The notes below the pieces were generated by a model. That model saw only the letters and a list, made by a program, of their open reading frames with translations. It searched no databases and was not told the origin of the DNA. Made by a program: the position numbers and the translations under genes. From an uncultured Latescibacterota bacterium (GTDB taxonomy: Bacteria; Latescibacterota; UBA2968; UBA8231), in the NCBI GenBank assembly GCA_958295495.1, contig OY282352.1, positions 5,588,049-5,652,048 of the forward strand: a stretch of DNA of 64,000 bases. Reading direction: 5' to 3'. This document shows positions 49,598-57,104 of this stretch, piece by piece; the first letter of the stretch is position 1, and every line of letters starts with the position of its first letter.

Positions 49598-50336
49598 CGG
49601 GGCCTCCTTCACTGCTGGGTTTGGCTTTTCTTAATTGGGCAAGCCGGCGAGAAACTTGCCAGACAGTCCGTAGTTCCTCCGAGGCCACAACCTGCTCGAA
49701 CGACTCCGATTTATGCACTCGTTTGGACAACGCCTCCAACGCTTGCTCATATTGCGTCCAGATAACTCTGGGATGTGTGGCTGTCCATTCATCGTCTGCC
49801 CTTTCTAATAGTGTCCGAAAGAAAGCAACCCTTATTCGCTCCTCTCTTTCAGGGTATTGATTATAGGGATAATCCACAAGCGACAGGGGGTATTCACCCC
49901 CAGAATTATAGTCGCATTTCTTGCAAACTACGATTACAGACGAGGAATCCGACATCATGTTCTTCTTCCTGTCTATTTCGACGATAGACAGGAAATCTTT
50001 TGGCTTTTTGCATCTAGGGCACCGAAATCGGAGATTGGTTATATACCCACTCTTTGTCCATTTCCAGTGGGCTTCTACACCACAAATTCTCCTCACAGGA
50101 TCGCCGAATAGAAAGCAATCCATTTTGCTATGGATGAAATCTAAAAACTTAAATCCTAGGTATGCTAGTACCGCTATCAAAATCCAGTGCATGTAGTCTA
50201 CAAATTGCCAGTTCACGGAAAGGATGGCTGGCAACAAATCAAATTGTTTAAGAACTTCTCCGGCTATTACCGCGATAATTATCGCTTTTAATATGTTTAT
50301 TACCGCGACAACTATCATTCTTGTTACTTTTAACAT
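49581..50336 (-). CDS. small membrane protein with a zinc-ribbon-like domain
   Basis: A 251-residue protein I do not recognise. Two hydrophobic segments lie at about residues 7-29 and 48-69, then a cytoplasmic part with CPRCKKP and CKKCD, which would form a four-cysteine zinc site, and a charged helical C-terminus. It is transcribed just upstream of the methyltransferase-HNH gene and overlaps it by 17 bases, so the two are probably one module. It is markedly AT-rich. A membrane effector of a defence system is one possibility, not established. Confidence 0.65.
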   Translation of the reverse strand: MLKVTRMIVVAVINILKAIIIAVIAGEVLKQFDLLPAILSVNWQFVDYMHWILIAVLAYLGFKFLDFIHSKMDCFLFGDPVRRICGVEAHWKWTKSGYITNLRFRCPRCKKPKDFLSIVEIDRKKNMMSDSSSVIVVCKKCDYNSGGEYPLSLVDYPYNQYPEREERIRVAFFRTLLERADDEWTATHPRVIWTQYEQALEALSKRVHKSESFEQVVASEELRTVWQVSRRLAQLRKAKPSSEGGPDENPT

Positions 50337-50419
50337 TTTAATTTTCTTTTAGCGTCAAGGTTGCAAGAGAAGCCCCGGGCCGCCGCTTGGACGCCGCGGG
50401 TTTAGAGCACAGCGCAAAG

Positions 50420-52372
50420 TCAGAAGTTGAAGATCATGTTGCCTTCGACGCCGAAGGCCCCGTCGATGAACAGCCACAGGCAGGCCGTGGTGAACTCGCC
50501 GAGGATCAGCCCCAAAAAGAACGGCAGCAGGGCGCGATAGGCGCGCACCCCTCCGTAGCGCAGGATGGTCGCCTTGAGCAGCCAAGCGCAGAAAATGGCG
50601 AACCAGCCATAGGAAATGATGGTATAGGTGGAGGCAATGGGAAAGCCGAGCGGGTGCAGCGGCCACCACACAAAGCGGTGGCGCAAAAACAGCAGGCCGG
50701 CCATGATTGAGCCGCCGATGGAGGTAAACAGGAGGCGGGGGCCAAAGGACGGGTCGGGATTGTTGTACATGGAGGCCATGTAGGTGAAGGGCCAGCGCGG
50801 CGCGCCGCTAAAGTACCAGCTGTGCAGGTTGATGCCGCCATAGGTATAGGCGAGGGTCATGGTGAACCAAATCGAGCCGAGCAGGCCCACGGCAATGGCG
50901 GCGAACAAGGCCCACGGCAGCCAGCGCGGCGCGGGCAAGGCGCCGGAGGTGAGCTTGAGGCTGTGCATGACCGCGTTCATCATGTTGGCGGCCGTCTCGC
51001 CCATCCACACCGTGCTCAGCCCGAGGCCGGTCATGTTCCCCAACCCGAGGCCATCCGGGCCAAAGCCGCGCGTGATAAAGGCTTGGGGGGTCATGGGGGT
51101 CTGGCAGCCGGGAATGCCGGCCTCGCAGACGATGCGCGACAAGGCGACGAACACCACGAGGGCGCCGACGATCAGCAAGAGGGCCACGTACAGGGAGAGG
51201 CCGGTGAGGGTCAGCCAAGCCGCCATGACCGCGATGCCAACGCCGAGGCCGACAAAGGCCGTGCGCGGCGACAGCAGCTCGCCCGGGGCCGGCTCGCCTT
51301 TGCGCGCTTGACGCCACAAGCCGCGCAGGTGGGAGCGAGCCGTCCAGACGACGAAGATCGCCAGCGCAAAGAGCCCGCCGGCCTGCTGGTAGGACACCGG
51401 AACCGGGCCGCCCGAGGTCCAGATATCCGCGCCCCCCAGTTGGAAGCCGAGGCGGGCGAAGGCGACTTTTTGCAGGGTGTAGAGCAAGAAGAAAAACCAG
51501 ATGCTAAAGGACACCTCGAGTGCCATCAGGTACGCGAGGCCCATGACTGGCAAGTTGACCCGAAAGGGCAGGCTCACGCTGCCTTGGAGCAGGGACACTG
51601 CGCCGGTGAGGGCGATGGGCTGGAAGGCGTCGTGGTAGTAGTGGAGCGAGTTCCACGAGTGCAGCAAAAGCGGCACGGCCGCGCCCAGCCACAGCAGGCG
51701 ACGCTTGAACAGGCCGCCGAGGAGGGGCGCGGAGTCCGCGCCTTCGAGCATGGCGAGGGGCAGGCGGGTGAGGGGAAAGACGAGCCGCTCGTTGGCGATC
51801 CACTGGCCGCGCAGCAACGCGCCGAGGCAAAAGATGACCCAGTAGAAGGCGAATATGAAGAGCATCCAAGCCGCTAGGGGCCGCGCCCAAGCCGCCCACG
51901 GCACCGGCGCACCGCGCTCGGGCAGCCCTTCGTAGAACAGGCGCACGGCGTCGGCGTCGGCTGGCGCGAGGTAGGGGTGGATGTGTTCGACGAAGAGCGC
52001 TTGCCAAGCATTTTCCGGCGTGGCGTAGTACGCGGCCCCGGTGATGACCGATAGAAAGCTGCCGGTGAAGCCGGTGGTGACCACGACCGCGCCGACCAGC
52101 ATCATGGCGTACACCGCGATGAGTTCGGCGCGGGAAAAGGCCCACGCTCGGCCCAGCATCTTGAGCAGGGGCAGGACCGCGGCCGTCAGCAGAAAGAGGA
52201 AGAGGACGGCGATTACCGGGATGGCATTGCTGGTAAGCTGCGATCCCTTGACGATGAGGATGCCCCAAGGGCTTAGTACGCTGATGGCCCCCACGAGGAG
52301 CAAACCCGTGAGGACGGCACGCAGGGAAAAGGTGGATGGGGGGGTGGTGCGGGACGTGGGAAGCCGCCTAAT
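50420..52372 (-). CDS. polytopic membrane protein, DUF6785/DUF6784-like (second copy)
   Basis: About 650 residues with a dozen or so hydrophobic segments, paralogous to the gene at 29595. Shared landmarks include AWAFSRAELIAVYAMM, YYATPENAWQALF and LPLAMLEG. The start is uncertain: no ATG, GTG or TTG lies between the cyclopropane-synthase stop and the first hydrophobic segment. The coordinates given use an ATT at 52372 that overlaps that stop; an ATG at 52453 inside the upstream gene is the alternative. No function is known for the family. Confidence 0.68.
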   Translation of the reverse strand: MRRLPTSRTTPPSTFSLRAVLTGLLLVGAISVLSPWGILIVKGSQLTSNAIPVIAVLFLFLLTAAVLPLLKMLGRAWAFSRAELIAVYAMMLVGAVVVTTGFTGSFLSVITGAAYYATPENAWQALFVEHIHPYLAPADADAVRLFYEGLPERGAPVPWAAWARPLAAWMLFIFAFYWVIFCLGALLRGQWIANERLVFPLTRLPLAMLEGADSAPLLGGLFKRRLLWLGAAVPLLLHSWNSLHYYHDAFQPIALTGAVSLLQGSVSLPFRVNLPVMGLAYLMALEVSFSIWFFFLLYTLQKVAFARLGFQLGGADIWTSGGPVPVSYQQAGGLFALAIFVVWTARSHLRGLWRQARKGEPAPGELLSPRTAFVGLGVGIAVMAAWLTLTGLSLYVALLLIVGALVVFVALSRIVCEAGIPGCQTPMTPQAFITRGFGPDGLGLGNMTGLGLSTVWMGETAANMMNAVMHSLKLTSGALPAPRWLPWALFAAIAVGLLGSIWFTMTLAYTYGGINLHSWYFSGAPRWPFTYMASMYNNPDPSFGPRLLFTSIGGSIMAGLLFLRHRFVWWPLHPLGFPIASTYTIISYGWFAIFCAWLLKATILRYGGVRAYRALLPFFLGLILGEFTTACLWLFIDGAFGVEGNMIFNF

Positions 52373-53600
52373 TGAGACTGCGGATAAAGTAGAGCAGGCG
52401 CTTAAAAAAACCTGGCCGGATGCCGGGGGCCTCGGTGCGCTGGGCCACCACATGGTAGGCCTGGAGTTGGTGGTTGTGCATGGCGCGGGACCCGCCCCAC
52501 AAGTACAGGCGGAAGGCGCGAAAAACCGCTTCGCCCCAGCGCTCGACGATGGTCTGGCGGTTGGCCTCAAAGCGAGCGGCCCAGTGGCCCAGCGTCAGGG
52601 CGTAATCGTGCGTTTCATCTACCACTTCTTCCACCTTGAAGCCGTGCATGAGGAATTCTTGCAGCAGGTCGGGCAGGCACAGGTACGTGTGAGTGCCGGG
52701 GTAGATATAGCGACGCACGAAATTGCTCACCTTGTATTTCTCGAGCGTGGCCGAGGCGTCCAGATAAATGCGGCCCCCGGGCTTGAGGCACTTCCACACT
52801 TGCGCGGCAAAGTCGCGGTAGTGGGGGATGTGCTCGATGACGCCGAAGATGACGATGGCGTCGTACGGCGCGGATGGTTCGTGAGAGAGGAAATCTTCGA
52901 GGCGAATTTGGCAGGTCGCCAGCCCCTGTTCGGCGATGAGGTTTTGGTGCAGCCGGTACGAGTCCTCGGCAATGGTCAGGGCCGTACAGTGGATGCCGCG
53001 CGGGCCGGCATAGCGGGTAACTGCGCCCCAGCCCGCGCCGATGTCGAGTAGGCGGTCCCCCGCTTGCAGGCGCAGGGCTTGGGCCATGGTGGCAAATTTG
53101 TGCTCGGCGGCCTGTTCCAGCGTCTCGTCGTCGTCGTGGAAGAGGCAGTGCGAGTAGAGATGGTACTGGCGATCGACGAACGCCAAGTAGAAGTCGTCGC
53201 CGAAATTGTAGTGGTGCGCGATGGAAACGCGGTTGAGGCGAATGCGGTTGCTCCAGAAGAGTTGCGTATAGACCCGTAGCAGGAAACCGAGGCTGACATT
53301 GCCTCTGAGATACTGGCGCAGATCTAGGAAACAGCGCATATCGCCTTCGATCTCAAGCTGGCCCTCAACGTAGGCGCGACAGATGGCGTATTCGTCGAGT
53401 TTTTTGCCGAGCAACTCGTCGGAGTGGAAGACGACGCTAAAGGCCGGTTCGCCAGCCGGTCCCAAGTGCAAGGTCTCGCCCTGCGCAAAGGTGAACTGGC
53501 AGGGAAAGGGGACGTCGGCGAGGGCGGCTTGGACCAAGCGGGCGGCAGCGCATTGGGGCTGGGGGAGCGGGGCTTGTTGTAATTTGGGTTGTGCGGTCAT
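52368..53600 (-). CDS. cyclopropane-fatty-acyl-phospholipid synthase-like methyltransferase
   Basis: A 410-residue SAM-dependent enzyme of the Cfa/mycolate cyclopropane synthase family. SIAHHYNFGDDFYLAFVD and YSHCLF are the family pattern before SAM motif I (LLDIGAGWGAVTRYA, near residue 180); IFGVIEHIPHYRDF follows. It would modify unsaturated acyl chains of membrane lipids, adding CH2 or methyl groups. The ATG at 53600 is the first after the variable N-terminus. It is immediately upstream of the second DUF6785 gene and may be co-transcribed with it. Confidence 0.82.
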   Translation of the reverse strand: MTAQPKLQQAPLPQPQCAAARLVQAALADVPFPCQFTFAQGETLHLGPAGEPAFSVVFHSDELLGKKLDEYAICRAYVEGQLEIEGDMRCFLDLRQYLRGNVSLGFLLRVYTQLFWSNRIRLNRVSIAHHYNFGDDFYLAFVDRQYHLYSHCLFHDDDETLEQAAEHKFATMAQALRLQAGDRLLDIGAGWGAVTRYAGPRGIHCTALTIAEDSYRLHQNLIAEQGLATCQIRLEDFLSHEPSAPYDAIVIFGVIEHIPHYRDFAAQVWKCLKPGGRIYLDASATLEKYKVSNFVRRYIYPGTHTYLCLPDLLQEFLMHGFKVEEVVDETHDYALTLGHWAARFEANRQTIVERWGEAVFRAFRLYLWGGSRAMHNHQLQAYHVVAQRTEAPGIRPGFFKRLLYFIRSLN

Positions 53601-53670
53601 GGCGATTTTCTCAGTGGTAATTCCGACGGCGTATGCAGTCCGTCGTGCGAAAGGGGAACACTTAGAGACT

Positions 53671-53758
53671 CTAACAAAACCCACTGCTCAATCCTCGGAA
53701 CACGGGCGTTTCACCCGCTCATGTCATTCCTGCGAAAGCAGGAATCCAGTTTTGTTAG
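53671..53758. repeat. inverted-repeat element in the divergent cfa / solute-binding-protein gap
   Basis: CTAACAAAAC at 53671-53680 is complementary to GTTTTGTTAG at 53749-53758, and between them is the perfect palindrome ATTCCTGC, GAAA, GCAGGAAT at 53726-53745. The palindrome belongs to the same family as the arms of the element at 10611-10720. The 236-base gap contains no gene; it must also hold promoters for the divergent genes, but I see no convincing one. Confidence 0.55.
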
Positions 53759-53836
53759 GGGCTCTTAGTATTAGCGAGGTACAGATTATTAAACTTCGCC
53801 CAACTCGTCAAGGAGATGAGCAAAAGGAGAGAGGCC

Positions 53837-55840
53837 ATGCAGGTGATTAGATGGGGCAGGATGGTGTGGCGCATAAGCGCGGTTGCGTGGTTGGGGTGTG
53901 CTCCGCTCGAAACGGATCGCCCGCCGGCCGCGGCCGCTGTCCAGCGCACGTCGCCGACGGGCAACATCCCGCGCAGCGCGTGGCCCGAGGCTTGGTTCCG
54001 GCCGCCCGCCACGGCGGCGGCCGTGGGATTGCAGACCTTTTGCCAAGCGCCCGTGCTCGATGAGTTGGTCGCGGCCGGTGAATTGCCGCCGGTCGCCGAG
54101 CGCCTGCCCGACGACCCGGTGGTGGTGGAACCTTTCGACGAAATTGGCCGCTACGGGGGCACGGCCCGGGTGTTTTTCGCTGGTGAGAGCCTGATCAACG
54201 TGCCCGAGGGGGTGCTGCGTCCGGGGCCGCAAATGCGGTTGAATCTGCCGAATTTTGCGGCAAAGGCCGAATACCGCAACGGCGCACGGACCTTGCAGAT
54301 CACCCTGCGCCCCGGCCACAAGTGGTCCGACGGCCATCCCGTGACGGCCGACGACTACGCGTTCTGGTTCGACCACGTGCTGATGAACGAGGAGCTCACG
54401 CCGGTGGTGGAGCCTCGGTTTAAGGGTGCGCGGATCGAAAAGCACGATGCGCATAGTTTTAGTTATCACTTTCCCCAGCCGATGCCGCTTTTTGTCAACC
54501 ACCTCGCCCACAATAGTTCGCGCTTGGCGGCACCAGCGCACTTCATGCGCCGCTACCACCCGGCGTTTGCCGATTCCGCGCAGTTGAAGCGCGAAGCCGA
54601 AGATCTGGGTTTGCAGGACTGGCGCACCTATTTCGGGGCCGTCAACAGCACGACCGATCTGATTTTTTTCGACCGCCCGGTGCTGACGGCATACGTACTG
54701 GTCAGCCGGACCTCGACGCGCGCCCTGCTGCGCCGCAACCCCTATTATCCGAAAATCGACCCGGCCGGCAACCAGTTGCCCTATATCGACTATCTGGAGG
54801 TGCAGCGGGTCGATAGCCCCGAGATCATGGCGGCCAAAGCTGCGACCGGACAGATTGACTTTGCCGGGCGGCAGTTTATGACGGCCGATATTCCGCTGTT
54901 TAAGCGCTTTGAGCAGCACAACGGCTATTCCACCTACGTCTGGCCGCGGCCGTACGGCTCGGACGTGGTGTTGCAGTTCAATTTGAATCATCCCGACGAG
55001 GGGCTGCGGCAGATTTTCCAAGACGTGCGCTTCCGGCGGGCCATGTCGCTGGCCATCAATCGGGAGGAAATCAACGACATCGTTTACTTTGGCTACGGGG
55101 TGCCGCGCCAGTTGACGGTGGTGCCGGCGAGTCGCTACTTCGAGCCAGAATTTGCCACTGCTTGGGCGGAGTTTGACCCGGTGCAGGCGCGGGCCTTGTT
55201 CGACGCGATGGGACTGGTCGATCGCGATGGGGATGGCCGGCGCGAGCGGCTCGATGGCCAACCTTTGCAAATAACCTTGGAGTACATGATCGGCGAGACG
55301 CCCAAGCAGGTCACCTTGGACTTGGTATCGGCCCACTGGCGCGAGGTGGGGGTACACGTCAATCTCAAGCAGATCAGCGGTAGCTTACAGCGGATCCGCG
55401 CCAAGGCCGGCTTGATGGACATGACCATCTGGCACGCCGACCGCAACGCGGATATCCTCTTCCCCATAGAGCCTTATTGGTACGTGCCGACCAATGGCGG
55501 CTGGGAGCAGAGCCAGTGGTCTAGGTGGACGCGGTGGTACTTTTCCGATGGTGCGCTCGGGTGGGAGCCGCCAGCCCAGATCAAGGAACTGATCGGCTGG
55601 TGGGAGACCCTGCGCCGCACTACGGACGAGGACCAACGCATCGCCATGGGCAAGAAAATTCTCCGCAGCCAAGCCGAGAACTTGTGGGCCCTCGGGGTCA
55701 TTGGCTTGGGGCCGCATCCGGTCGTGGTCAGCCGCAAACTGCGCAATGTGCCGCCGCAGGGCTATTGGGGTTGGGATTCGCGCTGGACGTGGCCCTACTA
55801 TCCTGAGACTTGGTATTTGGATGAGGGAGTTGCAAAGTAG
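53837..55840 (+). CDS. ABC transporter solute-binding protein, family 5 (peptide type)
   Basis: A 667-residue exported protein. The N-terminus has a basic start and a short hydrophobic run ending in WLGC, an imperfect lipobox with Cys at about residue 19. Family features are GHKWSDGHPVTADDYAFWFDHV written here as WSDGHPVTADDYAFW, RRAMSLAINREEIN and DFAGRQF. DRDGDGRRE forms a calcium-loop-like insertion. AAAGGAGAGAGG lies just upstream of the ATG. No permeases are adjacent; the orphan ATPases at 4988-6993 belong to the same transporter class. Substrate unknown. Confidence 0.85.
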   Translation: MQVIRWGRMVWRISAVAWLGCAPLETDRPPAAAAVQRTSPTGNIPRSAWPEAWFRPPATAAAVGLQTFCQAPVLDELVAAGELPPVAERLPDDPVVVEPFDEIGRYGGTARVFFAGESLINVPEGVLRPGPQMRLNLPNFAAKAEYRNGARTLQITLRPGHKWSDGHPVTADDYAFWFDHVLMNEELTPVVEPRFKGARIEKHDAHSFSYHFPQPMPLFVNHLAHNSSRLAAPAHFMRRYHPAFADSAQLKREAEDLGLQDWRTYFGAVNSTTDLIFFDRPVLTAYVLVSRTSTRALLRRNPYYPKIDPAGNQLPYIDYLEVQRVDSPEIMAAKAATGQIDFAGRQFMTADIPLFKRFEQHNGYSTYVWPRPYGSDVVLQFNLNHPDEGLRQIFQDVRFRRAMSLAINREEINDIVYFGYGVPRQLTVVPASRYFEPEFATAWAEFDPVQARALFDAMGLVDRDGDGRRERLDGQPLQITLEYMIGETPKQVTLDLVSAHWREVGVHVNLKQISGSLQRIRAKAGLMDMTIWHADRNADILFPIEPYWYVPTNGGWEQSQWSRWTRWYFSDGALGWEPPAQIKELIGWWETLRRTTDEDQRIAMGKKILRSQAENLWALGVIGLGPHPVVVSRKLRNVPPQGYWGWDSRWTWPYYPETWYLDEGVAK

Positions 55841-55889
55841 CCGCGAGCACTCGGACCTGCTTTAGGGGGTGCTGAACAGATGGTTGTTT

Positions 55890-55917
55890 TTGGCCGTTCT
55901 CTAATTTTTATTATAAT
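55890..55917 (+). promoter_or_regulatory. candidate promoter before the secreted-protein genes
   Basis: TTGGCC at 55890-55895 and TATAAT at 55912-55917, 16 bases apart, stand in an AT-rich part of the 198-base gap. Downstream, AAAGGAGGTG at 55945 would allow an eight-codon GTG peptide, probably not meaningful, and GAGGTGA at 56024 serves the real gene at 56039. Confidence 0.35.
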
Positions 55918-56038
55918 AGTGTGCCAATTATCAAGAGCTGTTGAAAGGAGGTGAAGAGAAGCTGTTTTAGGCATTAGAAGCTCACTTTTCGTTTTTTGAC
56001 GAATGTTCCAACCACGAACCTATGAGGTGAATCGCATT

Positions 56039-56992
56039 ATGAAGAGAATTCTGAGCAGCGCGAGTATTTTGGCCCTCGGCCTCATGTTGCAGGCCAGCGC
56101 GGCATCGGCCCATGTGCCGATCCCCGGCATCGACTCCGGTACGCTTTTCCAGTGGCCCGCTGGCCAGGAACCCACCTTGGACGGCGACCTCTCTGAATGG
56201 GATATCGTCCCCGAGGATTACTACGTCCCCTTTGAGTCCCACTTTGAATACTATCTCGGCTTGGGCCACGAAAACGACGAGAGCAATCTGTCGTTTCGGG
56301 TGGTGGGTGCTTGGAGCGCGGGGACCAACCGCCTCTATCTTATGATGGAGCGCTTTGACAACTATTGGGATCGCAATGGCGTCGGCGCGGTCGCCGCTGG
56401 CGATGATAGCTGGGAGATCATGATCGACGCCGACCACGGCGGCGACCGCCACTTTGCTCTCCCCGAGGATTACGAAGACGACGACGAGCGCCAGCGCAAT
56501 CAGGGCCGTCTGGCCCAGAACGCCCACTACGTCTGGCCCGACATGCCCGACGCCAACCGGGCCGTCGGCTGGAAGTGGTTCTTCAACAGCAAGTCAACAT
56601 GGCACGACGTTCCCCCGTGGGGCGCTTATGGTTTTCAGCTAGATGGCGAAGTCAACTCGGGCGAAGTAACAGCGCGCATCGAGGTGATGTCGGTCGCTTG
56701 GGACGACTTCTACTGGGTCGGCCCCGACGAGAGCCAGATCCACACCTTCACCGAGGGCAATACCATTGGTCTGGGTTGGGTCGTTCACGACATGGACTCG
56801 GCCGAAGAGGACAATGGCGGCGCCAGCGACGGCGGCTGGGGCATCAACCCCAACATCCAGATGTGGTTCGACTGCGTCAATTGCTCGGACTTCCTGCTGG
56901 CACCAATCGATCCTCGCGTGGATTTCAGCAGCATTGGAACCGCAGTAGAGGAAGATAGCTGGGGACGCATCAAGGCGGCCTACATCGAGTAA
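56039..56992 (+). CDS. secreted CBM9/DOMON-like protein
   Basis: A 317-residue protein with a clear signal peptide (SILALGLMLQASAASA). The mature part opens with PTLDGDLSEWDIVPED, the usual start of CBM9-like or DOMON-like beta-sandwich domains that bind sugars or haem. Many acidic and aromatic residues follow. GAGGTGA at 56024 fits the ATG at 56039; an upstream ATG at 56003 is less likely. It leads the group of secreted proteins and is followed by a terminator-like hairpin. Confidence 0.72.
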   Translation: MKRILSSASILALGLMLQASAASAHVPIPGIDSGTLFQWPAGQEPTLDGDLSEWDIVPEDYYVPFESHFEYYLGLGHENDESNLSFRVVGAWSAGTNRLYLMMERFDNYWDRNGVGAVAAGDDSWEIMIDADHGGDRHFALPEDYEDDDERQRNQGRLAQNAHYVWPDMPDANRAVGWKWFFNSKSTWHDVPPWGAYGFQLDGEVNSGEVTARIEVMSVAWDDFYWVGPDESQIHTFTEGNTIGLGWVVHDMDSAEEDNGGASDGGWGINPNIQMWFDCVNCSDFLLAPIDPRVDFSSIGTAVEEDSWGRIKAAYIE

Positions 56993-57026
56993 TTTGCTTC
57001 TCGTCCCTATATCAGTACCTGTAGTC

Positions 57027-57070
57027 TCTGAAGGGGAGGTGTCTCGGGCATCTCCCCTTCAGATTTCTGT
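57027..57070 (+). terminator. rho-independent terminator-like hairpin
   Basis: TCTGAAGGGGAGGTG (57027-57041) pairs with CATCTCCCCTTCAGA (57049-57063) around a seven-base loop, with only one G-T pair. A short T-rich TTTCTGT follows. It lies 35 bases after the CBM9-like gene and would end or attenuate its transcript before the next gene. Confidence 0.7.
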
Positions 57071-57104
57071 ATGGTTTAAGTCCTTCCCGGTGGGAGATGC
57101 AGTC

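Noticed and set aside
53789..55357. 522-codon antisense frame opposite the solute-binding protein
   Set aside because: Arg/His-rich shadow of a strong plus-strand gene.
55945..55980. Eight-codon GTG frame after a strong AAAGGAGGTG site
   Set aside because: Too short and not recognisable as a leader peptide; noted under the promoter entry only.
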